DNA from: Rahnella woolbedingensis
GTDB taxonomy: Bacteria > Pseudomonadota > Gammaproteobacteria > Enterobacterales > Enterobacteriaceae
Length of the DNA stretch: 64,000 bases
Assembly: GCF_003602095.1 (NCBI RefSeq)
Contig: NZ_RAHH01000012.1
Location: forward strand, 1-64,000
Direction: 5' to 3'
Shown here piece by piece: positions 25,867 through 34,487 of this stretch. A program made the position numbers and the translations under genes. The first letter of the stretch is position 1; every line of letters starts with the position of its first letter. Under the pieces are notes generated by a model, which was given only the letters and a program-made list of their open reading frames with translations, made no database searches and had not been told where the DNA came from.

Positions 25867-27207
25867 ATGTCTGAATCTTTTCAAGCCGTGACTTTTCATG
25901 ATCTGACTGACGCATCGGAACTGCCACCGGAGCTGTTCAATCGCACCGAAGCCGATCTGTCATTTTTCACCGAACGCGTCGCGCCGATTATTGAAGCGGT
26001 ACGCACCGAGGGCGACGCCGCCCTGCTGCGTTTCGCGCAGGAATTTGACGGTGTCACCACGCCGGAAATGAGCATCATGGCGGAAGACGCCGAATTCGCC
26101 ACCGCGTTCGAGCGGCTGGATCAGCAGGTGGTGGAATCGATCCGCTTTGCGGTCGAAAACGTCCGGGCGTTTCACGAAGCGCAGAAACCGGAAGACATGT
26201 GGATGAAAGAAATCCGCCCAGGCGCTTACGCCGGTGACCGCCATGTGCCCATCGATTCTGTGGCCTGTTACGTACCGCGCGGTAAAGGCTCTTTCCCGAG
26301 CGTATTGCTGATGACCACCCTTCCTGCCGTGGTTGCGGGGGTCAAACGCGCCATTGTGATCACGCCGCCCGGCCCCGACGGCAAAGTGGATGACGCAACG
26401 CTGGTGGCCGCGCGTCTGGTCGGCATCACCGAAGTGTATAAATGCGGTGGCGCACAGGGCGTGGCGGCGGTGGCGTTTGGCACTGAAACCGTGCCGAAAT
26501 GCCTGAAAATTGTGGGCCCCGGCAGCCCGTGGGTAGTGGCCGCAAAGCGTCAGCTTTCTGGTCGTATCGACCCCGGTATTCCGGCGGGCCCCAGCGAAAG
26601 CCTGATCCTCGCCGATGACAGCGTGGACGGCGCGCTGGCGGCGCTGGATCTGATCATCGAATCAGAGCATGGTCCGGATTCCTCAGCTTATCTGGTCACC
26701 AGCAGCCGTCGCGTGGCTGAAGAAGCCATCGCCGCACTGCCCGGCTATTGGGCACAGATCGGTGAAAAACGGGCCGGTTTCTCGCAGGCAGTCCTGTGCG
26801 GAACGCACGGCGGCGTGGTTCTGACCGCCGACTTTGATGCCGCCGTGGAATTCGTTAATCAGTACGCCCCGGAACATCTGGAAATTCTGGCCGAAGAGCC
26901 GATGGCGGTGATGGGCAAAATCCGCAATGCCGGAGAAATTCTGTTAGGCAATTACACGCCAATCACCCTCGGCAACTTCGTGCTGGGCCCGAACGCGGTC
27001 CTGCCGACCAACGGTGCCGCTAAAACAGTCGGGCCGCTTTCGGTGTTCGACTATATGAAACGCATCTCGGTCGGTTATGTCACCCGTGAAGGCTATCAGC
27101 CGCTGGCCGACAAGGCGCACGCATTTGCCCTCTACGAAGGATTCCCAGGACACGCACTGGCGGTATCGCCATTACGCACTGAGATCCTCAACAAAAAAGG
27201 CCAATAA
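25867..27207 (+). CDS. HisD-like dehydrogenase (histidinol / sulfopropanediol dehydrogenase superfamily)
   Basis: A 446-residue homologue of histidinol dehydrogenase with GGAG eight bases before ATG. Conserved are VPRGKGSFPS, GGAQGVAAVAFG, GPGSPWV, IPAGPSES, EHGPDSSA with His268, and the catalytic pair Glu336-His337 in YAPEHLEI, plus His429. By eye against E. coli HisD, the Zn-ligand positions Gln259 and Asp360 become Glu265 and Asn370, and the His of NHVLPT becomes Ala377. So it is unlikely to be the biosynthetic HisD. Relatives with a similar core include HpsN, which oxidises dihydroxypropanesulfonate. It probably oxidises a primary alcohol to an acid; the substrate is unknown. Confidence 0.82.
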   Translation: MSESFQAVTFHDLTDASELPPELFNRTEADLSFFTERVAPIIEAVRTEGDAALLRFAQEFDGVTTPEMSIMAEDAEFATAFERLDQQVVESIRFAVENVRAFHEAQKPEDMWMKEIRPGAYAGDRHVPIDSVACYVPRGKGSFPSVLLMTTLPAVVAGVKRAIVITPPGPDGKVDDATLVAARLVGITEVYKCGGAQGVAAVAFGTETVPKCLKIVGPGSPWVVAAKRQLSGRIDPGIPAGPSESLILADDSVDGALAALDLIIESEHGPDSSAYLVTSSRRVAEEAIAALPGYWAQIGEKRAGFSQAVLCGTHGGVVLTADFDAAVEFVNQYAPEHLEILAEEPMAVMGKIRNAGEILLGNYTPITLGNFVLGPNAVLPTNGAAKTVGPLSVFDYMKRISVGYVTREGYQPLADKAHAFALYEGFPGHALAVSPLRTEILNKKGQ

Positions 27208-27209
27208 CG

Positions 27210-28517
27210 ATGAGCAATATGACGGGCAGTGAACCGCTGGCTGCGCGGGCGCGCCAGTTAGTGCAGGCCGGGGAATGGCAGCAGGCGGCTGACGCATTAC
27301 GTCAGCTCATCAGCGAAGTGACCGGCGTGGCGGCCGGTCAGCTGACCATCAACCGCGACCAGTACAGCCTCAATTCGCTGAACGGCACGGTCACCCTCGA
27401 CGATGGCCGCGCCCTGTTCTTCAAATATCACAATGAAGAAGGCGAAGACAAAACCATCGAGGAGTACTACAACGCTGAACTGCTGCGTGAAAGCGGATTT
27501 CGCGTAGACGTGCCGGTCTACGCTTGCGGCGAGCCGGGACGTCAGATCCTGATGTACACCCTGCGCCACGACCGCCGGATGGCGGATATTTGTCGCGACA
27601 TCGAACAACAGCAGGCCTGGGATCAGGAAGAAGAAATTGAAGAGGCTCAGCGGCGCGCCGACCGGGATATTCTGACGCACACTCTGCCGACGCTGAAAGC
27701 CGCAACGGTGAGCGCGGTTGCCGCTGAACCCATCCATCAGCTGTTTCACCATCGCCTGATATCACCGGATAATCCGGAAATCACCGCCGGTTTCGGTGGC
27801 CGTGTAGCCCGGTTTTATGTCGATAAAACCTTCCGGCTGGAAGACGAGGAACTGGAATGGCAAACGCTGAGTAACCTGCGCTGGGTGATCAACGGCGTGG
27901 CGTATCAGCACAGTCTGCGGCAATTATTCGCCGAGGCGGGCATTCGTCTGGCCCCGGCGGCGCTGGCCGGTCACGGGGTGATCACCGCCCACGGTGACGC
28001 GCACAATGCCAACGTCTGGTACGACACCCATGAGGAAATCCCGCAACTGGTGAGTTTTGACCCCGCGTTCGCCGGGCGCAATATTCCCGCACTGCTGGCG
28101 GAGATCAAAGCGACATTCCACAACATCTTCGCCCACCCGCTGTGGCTGTACGAGCCGTCGCGCTGCGGCGAACTGTACAAAGTGACCGTCATGCGCCGTG
28201 GTGATACGCTTTTCGTTGATCACAACTGGCAGTTAACCCCGCTGCGTGCGGCATTTTTGCGTTATAAAGGCGAGGAATACTGGCAGCCGTTACTGGCCCA
28301 GCTCGCTCGCCGTGGATGGCTGCCGCCCCACTGGCAGCGAATTTTCCGCCTCGCGATGTTCTGCTGTCCGACGCTGGTCCTCGATCTGCGCGCCGGAGGT
28401 TTCAGCGGTCATACGCCGACCAGTTCCGCCCTCGGGCTGGCGATGGCGGTAATGCTGGGGAGTGAACCGGTGGAAGACAGGGATGAGTTCAGCGGGTGGC
28501 TTGGGGGGCTCGTATGA
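27210..28517 (+). CDS. Aminoglycoside-phosphotransferase-like kinase, substrate unknown
   Basis: A 435-residue protein starting two bases after the HisD-like stop. A kinase-like core is visible: a possible ATP Lys in ALFFKYHNEEGED (near residue 72) with Glu in EYYNAELL, the catalytic-loop motif HGDAHNAN (261-268), and SFDPAFAG (282-289) where classic APH enzymes have a D-x-D/E metal motif, so the metal site is altered. An acidic stretch near residues 135-150 is unusual. Such folds phosphorylate choline, ethanolamine, homoserine or methylthioribose. It is the last gene of the operon and should act on the imported compound or its oxidation product. Confidence 0.75.
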   Translation: MSNMTGSEPLAARARQLVQAGEWQQAADALRQLISEVTGVAAGQLTINRDQYSLNSLNGTVTLDDGRALFFKYHNEEGEDKTIEEYYNAELLRESGFRVDVPVYACGEPGRQILMYTLRHDRRMADICRDIEQQQAWDQEEEIEEAQRRADRDILTHTLPTLKAATVSAVAAEPIHQLFHHRLISPDNPEITAGFGGRVARFYVDKTFRLEDEELEWQTLSNLRWVINGVAYQHSLRQLFAEAGIRLAPAALAGHGVITAHGDAHNANVWYDTHEEIPQLVSFDPAFAGRNIPALLAEIKATFHNIFAHPLWLYEPSRCGELYKVTVMRRGDTLFVDHNWQLTPLRAAFLRYKGEEYWQPLLAQLARRGWLPPHWQRIFRLAMFCCPTLVLDLRAGGFSGHTPTSSALGLAMAVMLGSEPVEDRDEFSGWLGGLV

Positions 28518-29147
28518 TGTCAGACGATTTGCGTTGCACGCTGACGGGAATGGCCACTCAAGGTGGCCTTCGCCGCCCACACTGGCCTTGAGGTCAACAC
28601 CGTGGGCTCGCCGCCCACACTGGCCCAAAGGGTTTTAAACGAAACCCTTTGGAATCCTGCGTTTTTTTAACTGCACGCTTCGCTCGCTGGCTATGTTTCA
28701 TCAGCCGTTGTGACAGCCGCAAAATGCCGCCGCTGCGCGGTGCCCTTCGTTCGGGCTTCAACCCGCGCAAAAAGACGCGCGGTTTTGCGCCTCTCCTCCG
28801 GCGAAATTTTGGAACCGGCCTCCGGGTAATACTTCACAACCTTACTTTCTTTATCTTTTAAAAAGCTGCGGGCGGTTCAGAAAGCTTGCTGAGTGAGAGG
28901 TTGCAGACCTTAGGCTGCAATCCCGAAATGAAGGCACCGCGAAACGGCAAGATTTCCAGCCTGTCGCAATGGTGGCTGAAACATAGCCAGCGAGCGGAGC
29001 ATGCAGTGAAAGAGCCCGGGGGGTCTTGGGGGGTGGCGGCGATAGGCCGCCCCCCAAGTCGGTGTGGGCCGACGCCCACGACCTTGAAGTTGAAGTTGAA
29101 GTTGAAGTTGAAGTTGAAAGGAAAGTTTCCGCCATTTCCAAATGGCA
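28518..29147. repeat. Composite inverted repeat locus R1
   Basis: This 630-bp gap between two convergent genes is filled by a composite repeat. The left arm (about 28590-28853) is type 3 and the right arm (about 28861-29083, inverted) is type 1, meeting at an AT-rich centre near 28845-28862. The outer module is GTGGGC-GCCCAC (28593-28620 and 29061-29080). Arm hairpins are at 28625-28652 (11-bp perfect stem CCAAAGGGTTT) and 29025-29058 (GC-rich). The second stem of the type 1 arm is at 28901-28920 (TTGCAG/CTGCAA). Left of the arm, CGCCGCCCACACTGGCC occurs twice (28570 and 28609). Open frames inside look repeat-derived, not genes. Confidence 0.82.
29084..29119 (+). repeat. TTGAAG hexanucleotide microsatellite
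   Basis: Five perfect TTGAAG units plus one TTGAAA lie in a row at the outer end of repeat R1, 29 bp past the stop of the HcxA-like gene. Hexamer tracts can change copy number by slippage. It is outside any coding sequence, so no phase variation of a protein is implied. Confidence 0.9.
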
Positions 29148-30233
29148 TTACCCCCGTTCCCCCATGTCCTCCACCCGCGAAATCGCCGCATACAATGCCT
29201 CTGCCGTCACCCTCCCCGGCATATTCGCCATATCCGGCGCATGTAATGATGCCTGCACAATACTTTCCAGCTCATCCTCATTGAGATCTGCTATCTCACT
29301 CAACCGCAACGGCACGGCGCAGGCTTTTGCCAGTGTGATCGCTTCGAGGAGTTCTTCATCGCTGCGGTTTTCCAGCGCCAGCAGGCACAGATTGCCGAAA
29401 CCGACCAGCAGGCCGTGGCCGAACGCGCGGGTTTTGTCGCAGACGGTAAAACCTTCGTAAATGGCATGAGACGCGGCGGCGTGCGCCCCGCTGCTCATCA
29501 GCGAAGTCAGACCGGCAAACATAAAGATGGCGTCGAGAACCTGATCCAGTTCAGCATTCGGTTTACCGGCGCGGACGGCGTCACAGGCCGCAGAACCATA
29601 AGACTCAATCAGGTCATAGCAAATCCGGCTGTTAGCGCTGGAAGAGCGCGCAACGCCGCTAAGCTGACCGTGATGCCCGCTGATGGCGCGAAACTCATAC
29701 CATTTCGCCAGCGTATCGCCGAGCCCGGCGGCCAGCCAGCGTAACGGTGCGGCGGCAAGGATCTCGCTGTCGATAATAACAGCCGCCGGTGCCTGTGGCA
29801 GCGGGAACAAATCGCGGAAATGGCCGTCGTCGTGATAGCGGATAGTCAGCGGCGTCACTGCCGCACAGGTCGCGGCGATAGTCGGTACTGTGACAACCGG
29901 CACGCTGGTTTCCACCCCGACGGCTTTGCAGGTATCCAGCGATTTTCCGCCACCGACGCCAATAATGATATCTGCCCTTTTCTCTTTCACGATTTTCGCC
30001 AGACGGCGGATATTGGCCTCACTGCTTTCGCCACCAAACCATTCGCTGCCCACCAGATCTACCGCAGAGGCTTCCAGCTGATGACGGATTTTATCCCCCG
30101 TCGCGCTCAGGCCGCGATGACCGCCAATCACCAGCGCACGCGTGCCCAGTAAAGCGCAAATATCACCAAGCTTTGAAATAACGCCGGGGCCGCGCAGAAT
30201 TTGCGCCGGGAAAATAATGTTCTGTGCCTGCAT
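29148..30233 (-). CDS. Iron-type alcohol dehydrogenase, HcxA (YbdH)-like
   Basis: A 361-residue enzyme of the glycerol-dehydrogenase/iron ADH superfamily. Visible are the NAD motif IIIGVGGGKSLDTCKA, then VPTIAATCAAVTPLTIRYHDDG and AAGLGDTLAKWYE, which closely parallel E. coli YbdH (HcxA), a 2-oxo acid reductase. Metal ligands are likely in the Asp of GLGDTLAKW and two His (SHAIYEGF, AFGHGLLVG). It ends the operon started by the HisC-like aminotransferase and could interconvert a 2-oxo acid and its 2-hydroxy acid. Confidence 0.83.
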   Translation of the reverse strand: MQAQNIIFPAQILRGPGVISKLGDICALLGTRALVIGGHRGLSATGDKIRHQLEASAVDLVGSEWFGGESSEANIRRLAKIVKEKRADIIIGVGGGKSLDTCKAVGVETSVPVVTVPTIAATCAAVTPLTIRYHDDGHFRDLFPLPQAPAAVIIDSEILAAAPLRWLAAGLGDTLAKWYEFRAISGHHGQLSGVARSSSANSRICYDLIESYGSAACDAVRAGKPNAELDQVLDAIFMFAGLTSLMSSGAHAAASHAIYEGFTVCDKTRAFGHGLLVGFGNLCLLALENRSDEELLEAITLAKACAVPLRLSEIADLNEDELESIVQASLHAPDMANMPGRVTAEALYAAISRVEDMGERG

Positions 30234-30277
30234 AGCTGATTCTCCGGATGCGTTTATCTGAAAAAATGACTGAATGC

Positions 30278-31426
30278 TTAGCGCTGCGCACGCAACAGAT
30301 GCGGCCCCAGCTGGCCGACAGACGTGCAGCCGAGCTGCGCTATCGTGCGGTCGACTTCCTGCAAGATGATCTCCAGGGCGCGTTGTGCGCCTGCTTCACC
30401 GGCGGCGGCAACGCCATAGAGCATTGGCCGCCCCAGCAGAACGGCGTTCGCCCCCAGCGCCAGTGCTTTCACCACATCCGTGCCACGACGAAAACCACTG
30501 TCGATCAGGATTGTAGCCTGCGGGCCGCACAGCTGACGGGTTTCCGCTAAGACCTCCATCGCACTGACAGAACCCTCCAGCTGACGCCCGCCGTGATTGG
30601 ACAACACAATGCCGTCGGCACCGGTTGCAAAAGCCCGCTGCGCATCTTCCGGCGCCAGAATGCCTTTAATCAGCAGCGCCCCCTGCCACTGGCTGCGGAT
30701 CCAGCTCAGCGTTTCCCAGTTCAGCCGGGTATCCATCTGCTGCGAGAAGTAACTCGCCCCGCCCGCTCCGCGCTGTTTATCTACCGGAACATAGGGTTTG
30801 AGATTGCCGAAACCGGGCATTCCCGCAGGTTTTAACGTGCGCCATACCCAGCCCGGATGCAGCGCCACGTCTATCATGCTGGCGAGCGATAATTTCATCG
30901 GACGGCGGTAATTGCGTTTATCTTTTTCGCGGTTGCCAAAATGCACCGCATCGACGGAAACCACCAGCGTGGTGCAGCCCGCGGCTTTCGCCCGATCCAG
31001 CAAACCGGTGGTGACCGTGCTGTCTTTCAGGACATACAGCTGGAACCAGTGTTGCGGCAGCTGTTCAGCGGCAATCTCTTCGATGGAAGCCGTCGATACC
31101 GTGCTCTGGATATATCCGATACCCGCACGTTTTGCCGTCCGCGCCAGCATGGCATCCGCACCAAAACGCAGCATGCCGTTGTAGCCGGTCGGTGCAATCA
31201 GCAAAGGTGCCGCCAGACGCTGCCCGCACAGCGTGACCGAGAGATCACGCTGACTGGAATCATTGAGCACCGGCGGAATAAACCGCCAGCGGTTGAATAC
31301 CTCGCGGTTATCTTCCAGCGTCTGTTCGTCATCAGCGCCACCTTCCACGTAGCTGAAAGCAAAACGGGGCAATGCGCATTTCGCCTGATGGCGTAAATCA
31401 TCAATATTGAGCGCAATACGCTTCAC
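30278..31426 (-). CDS. FMN-dependent alpha-hydroxy acid dehydrogenase
   Basis: A 382-residue member of the L-lactate / (S)-mandelate dehydrogenase / glycolate oxidase family. FMN and substrate residues are visible: Tyr26 in FAFSYVEGGAD, PTGYNGMLRFGAD, Tyr131 in FQLYVLKD, Lys254 in LLIKGIL, and His278-Arg281 in SNHGGRQLEGS with catalytic His278. The end DSGFRRGTDVVKALALGANAVLLGRP binds the FMN phosphate. It oxidises an L-2-hydroxy acid to a 2-oxo acid. Its ATG overlaps the aminotransferase stop by four bases. A substrate such as imidazole-lactate would fit the hut context but is only a hypothesis. Confidence 0.88.
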   Translation of the reverse strand: MKRIALNIDDLRHQAKCALPRFAFSYVEGGADDEQTLEDNREVFNRWRFIPPVLNDSSQRDLSVTLCGQRLAAPLLIAPTGYNGMLRFGADAMLARTAKRAGIGYIQSTVSTASIEEIAAEQLPQHWFQLYVLKDSTVTTGLLDRAKAAGCTTLVVSVDAVHFGNREKDKRNYRRPMKLSLASMIDVALHPGWVWRTLKPAGMPGFGNLKPYVPVDKQRGAGGASYFSQQMDTRLNWETLSWIRSQWQGALLIKGILAPEDAQRAFATGADGIVLSNHGGRQLEGSVSAMEVLAETRQLCGPQATILIDSGFRRGTDVVKALALGANAVLLGRPMLYGVAAAGEAGAQRALEIILQEVDRTIAQLGCTSVGQLGPHLLRAQR

Positions 31427-32589
31427 GCCGCGTCCTCCGCCAGGATGCGTTTCAGGCTGTCGATAAACTGCCGGTTATCCTGCTCATTGCCGATGGACAC
31501 GCGGATCCACTGTTCATAACCCGGCTCACGCCAGGGTTTGATGATCACGCCATACGTCAGCAACTGTTCAGCCAGCCCGGAGGCAGGCTGCCCGCAGTCG
31601 AAGAACAGGAAATTGGCATAAGATGGCGCGACGTGAAAACCGAGAGCGGAAAGCTCTGCCCTGACCTTTTCACGCTCGGATGTCACCTGCGCAATGCTGT
31701 CACGAACGTGCTGTTTATCCTGCAATGCCGCGACCGCTGCCACCTGCGCCGAACGGTTGATATTGAAAGGCGTACGTACGCGGTCAAGCAGACTGACCAG
31801 TTCCGCATGACAGGCCAGACCGTATCCGACCCGCAGCCCTGCCAGACCATAAGCTTTCGAGAACGTGCGTAACACAATCCACGGGCGTGACTGCTCCGCC
31901 AGCACCCGCAGGCTGTCAGGGTAATCCGCGTCGGTTTCACAATACTCAAAATAGGCTTCATCAATTACCAGCACACAGTCCTGCGGCGCGGCCTCGATAA
32001 TGCGGGCGAACCCTTCGCGGTTAAGCATGCAGCCCACCGGATTGGAAGGATTGCTGAAAATCACCATTTTGGCCGGTGTGGAAAGCGCCGCTTCCCAGGC
32101 TTGTGTATCAAATTGCTGATAGGCATTGACGCCTACCATCGTGACGTCCGCGCCCATCATCCGGGGGAAAATTTCGTGCAGGCCAAAGGATGGGATCAGC
32201 GTCACCACGCGATCGCCGGGGCTGAGAAACGCCAGCGCCAGCATATGCAGAATGTCTTCGGAGCCGTTGCCGATAATGATATTGCTTGCCGCGACGCCGG
32301 AATCGAGCGCCAGCGCATCACACAGCGCCGCACTTGAGGCATCAGAGTAGATCGCACTGAAACGGGCATCAGCTTCTAATGCCGCCACCACCTGCGGGCT
32401 GGCACCCAGCGGATTCTCGTTACTGGCCAGTTTGGCGATACGGGCAGCGCCATATTTTTGCTGCACGGCCTCCGCCGACAGCCCGGCATTGTAAGCGCCC
32501 AGCGAGCGCGTGGCCGGTCTTGCCAGATTTTTCAAAAGCTGTTGCTGGTTATCAATCGTCGTATCAGGCACTGCTAAATCTGAAGCCAT
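31423..32589 (-). CDS. HisC-like PLP-dependent aminotransferase
   Basis: A 388-residue class I/II aminotransferase resembling histidinol-phosphate aminotransferase. GAGGTGA lies four to five bases before ATG. Visible are LASNENPLGASPQV (N-terminal substrate loop), NGSEDILHML, FSNPSNPVGCML, DEAYFEYC and the PLP Lys245 in RTFSKAYGLAGLRVGYG. HisC relatives include enzymes for aromatic amino acids and for imidazole-pyruvate. Its position beside hutU and two hydroxy/oxo acid oxidoreductases suggests a catabolic or salvage role. Confidence 0.87.
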   Translation of the reverse strand: MASDLAVPDTTIDNQQQLLKNLARPATRSLGAYNAGLSAEAVQQKYGAARIAKLASNENPLGASPQVVAALEADARFSAIYSDASSAALCDALALDSGVAASNIIIGNGSEDILHMLALAFLSPGDRVVTLIPSFGLHEIFPRMMGADVTMVGVNAYQQFDTQAWEAALSTPAKMVIFSNPSNPVGCMLNREGFARIIEAAPQDCVLVIDEAYFEYCETDADYPDSLRVLAEQSRPWIVLRTFSKAYGLAGLRVGYGLACHAELVSLLDRVRTPFNINRSAQVAAVAALQDKQHVRDSIAQVTSEREKVRAELSALGFHVAPSYANFLFFDCGQPASGLAEQLLTYGVIIKPWREPGYEQWIRVSIGNEQDNRQFIDSLKRILAEDAA

Positions 32590-32687
32590 TACTCACCTCA
32601 CGCAGTTAATAAGCTTTTGAGTATGCCGTAAATCAGCGGAGTTTTTCGCCACTTTTTGCAGCATTTTTCGAATGATTTAGAAACAAA

Positions 32688-32715
32688 ACGGGCAACGGCC
32701 TGCGCCACTGCCCGT
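32688..32715. terminator. Terminator after hutU
   Basis: A 7-bp stem (ACGGGCA / TGCCCGT) with a long loop lies between hutU and the aminotransferase gene. On the minus strand it is followed by TTTGTTTC, so hutHU transcription probably ends here and the aminotransferase operon has its own promoter. Confidence 0.65.
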
Positions 32716-32768
32716 AAGGTTTTTACCGCTTAATCCCATGATGAATTAATCACTTAACATCACGACTT

Positions 32769-34451
32769 TCAGAGCATCGGTAAATTCAGATGATTGCGTT
32801 GCGCGCACTCCTGCGCCTGCTCATAACCGGCATCCGCATGACGCATCACGCCGGTTGCCGGGTCATTCCACAGCACGCGTTCAAGACGGGCAGCCGCTTC
32901 TTTAGTCCCGTCGGCCACAATGACCATACCCGCATGTTGCGAGAAGCCCATGCCTACGCCGCCGCCGTGATGCAGGCTGACCCAGGTGGCGCCACCGGCG
33001 GTGTTAAGCAAAGCATTCAGCAGCGGCCAGTCGGAAACTGCATCGGAGCCGTCTTTCATGGCTTCGGTTTCACGGTTTGGCGAGGCCACGGAACCGGTAT
33101 CCAGATGGTCACGGCCAATCACCACCGGTGCTTTCAGCTCGCCTGTGCGTACCATTTCATTGAACGCCAGACCGGCAATGTGCCGCTCGCCCAGTCCCAG
33201 CCAGCAGATACGCGCCGGTAAGCCCTGGAAAGCGATGCGCTCGCGCGCCATGTCCAGCCAGTTGATGAGATTGGCGTTATCCGGGAACAGCTCTTTCAGT
33301 TTGGCGTCGGTTTTATAGATATCTTCAGGATCACCGGAAAGCGCCACCCAGCGGAACGGGCCTTTACCTTCGCAAAAAAGCGGACGAATGTAGGCAGGAA
33401 CAAAGCCCGGAAAATCGAAGGCATTGGTCACGCCTTCGTCTTTAGCGACCTGACGAATGTTGTTACCGTAATCCACGGTCGGAATACCCATGGCGTGGAA
33501 ATCCAGCATCGCCTGCACATGTTTGGCCATCGACGCACGCGCCGCTTTCACCACCGATTGCGGATCTGATTTTCGCGCCTCCTGCCATTTTTCCAGGCTC
33601 CAGCCTTCCGGCAGATAGCCGTTAAGCGGATCATGGGCTGAGGTCTGGTCGGTGACGATATCCGGGCGCAAACCCCCTTCTTTGGCGCGCGCCACCAGCT
33701 GCGGCATGATTTCAGCGGCATTGCCCAGCAGCCCGACAGAAATCGCTTTCTTCTCGGCGCAGGCTGTTTCGATCATCGTCAGCGCTTCATCAATGCTGTG
33801 CGCTTTGTAATCGAGATAACGGGTGCGCAAACGGAAATCGATGCGCGATTCCTGACATTCAATTGCCAGAACGCAGGCACCGGCCAGCACGCCTGCCAGC
33901 GGCTGCGCCCCGCCCATTCCGCCCAGCCCGGCAGTGAGGATCCATTTGCCACGCAGGTTGCTGTCGTAATGCTGGCGACCGGCTTCGGCGAAGGTTTCGT
34001 AAGTGCCCTGTACGATGCCCTGGGCACCGATGTAAATCCAGGAACCGGCGGTCATCTGGCCGTACATCATCAGTCCGGCTTTATCGAGTTCGTGGAAGTG
34101 ATCCCAGTTAGCCCAGTGAGGTACCAGGTTAGAGTTAGCGATCAGCACGCGCGGTGCGTCAGTATGGGTACGAAAAATGCCCACCGGTTTGCCGGACTGC
34201 ACCAGCAGCGTTTCGTCTTCGCGCAGTTTACGCAGGCTTTCAAGAATACCTTCGAAGGCTGGCCAGTTACGCGCCGCCTTGCCAATCCCGCCGTAGACCA
34301 CCAGATCTTCCGGGCGCTCAGCGACATCCGGATCGAGATTGTTCTGGATCATGCGGTAAGCCGCTTCAATCAGCCAGTTCTGGCAACTCAGTTCCGTGCC
34401 CTGCGGAGCGCGGACAACACGGGCTACAGCCGTTTTTTGTGGAGCGTTCAT
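32769..34451 (-). CDS. hutU: Urocanate hydratase
   Basis: A 560-residue NAD-dependent enzyme that hydrates urocanate to imidazolone-propionate, the second step of histidine degradation. GAGGAAA lies before ATG. Conserved stretches include [75 protein letters not shown], and [19 protein letters not shown]. Length matches the family. It follows hutH by 36 bp on the same strand and shares its HutC-controlled promoter. Confidence 0.97.
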   Translation of the reverse strand: MNAPQKTAVARVVRAPQGTELSCQNWLIEAAYRMIQNNLDPDVAERPEDLVVYGGIGKAARNWPAFEGILESLRKLREDETLLVQSGKPVGIFRTHTDAPRVLIANSNLVPHWANWDHFHELDKAGLMMYGQMTAGSWIYIGAQGIVQGTYETFAEAGRQHYDSNLRGKWILTAGLGGMGGAQPLAGVLAGACVLAIECQESRIDFRLRTRYLDYKAHSIDEALTMIETACAEKKAISVGLLGNAAEIMPQLVARAKEGGLRPDIVTDQTSAHDPLNGYLPEGWSLEKWQEARKSDPQSVVKAARASMAKHVQAMLDFHAMGIPTVDYGNNIRQVAKDEGVTNAFDFPGFVPAYIRPLFCEGKGPFRWVALSGDPEDIYKTDAKLKELFPDNANLINWLDMARERIAFQGLPARICWLGLGERHIAGLAFNEMVRTGELKAPVVIGRDHLDTGSVASPNRETEAMKDGSDAVSDWPLLNALLNTAGGATWVSLHHGGGVGMGFSQHAGMVIVADGTKEAAARLERVLWNDPATGVMRHADAGYEQAQECAQRNHLNLPML

Positions 34452-34487
34452 TGTCGTTTCCTCTTTAATTCAGATTCGGGATCAGAT

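Noticed and set aside
25867-27207. Biosynthetic histidinol dehydrogenase (hisD)
   Set aside because: No his biosynthesis genes lie nearby, and residues at two Zn-ligand positions and one substrate position differ.
29084-29119. CRISPR array
   Set aside because: The TTGAAG units are six bases with no spacers, and there are no cas genes.
28649-29191. Several overlapping open frames inside repeat R1, some Arg/Cys/Ser-rich
   Set aside because: The same peptides appear as fragments in R2, R3 and R4 on the matching arm, so they come from the repeat sequence. There is no good ribosome-binding site. From memory, such frames are sometimes annotated as Icd-like or Ash-like proteins, which I could not verify.
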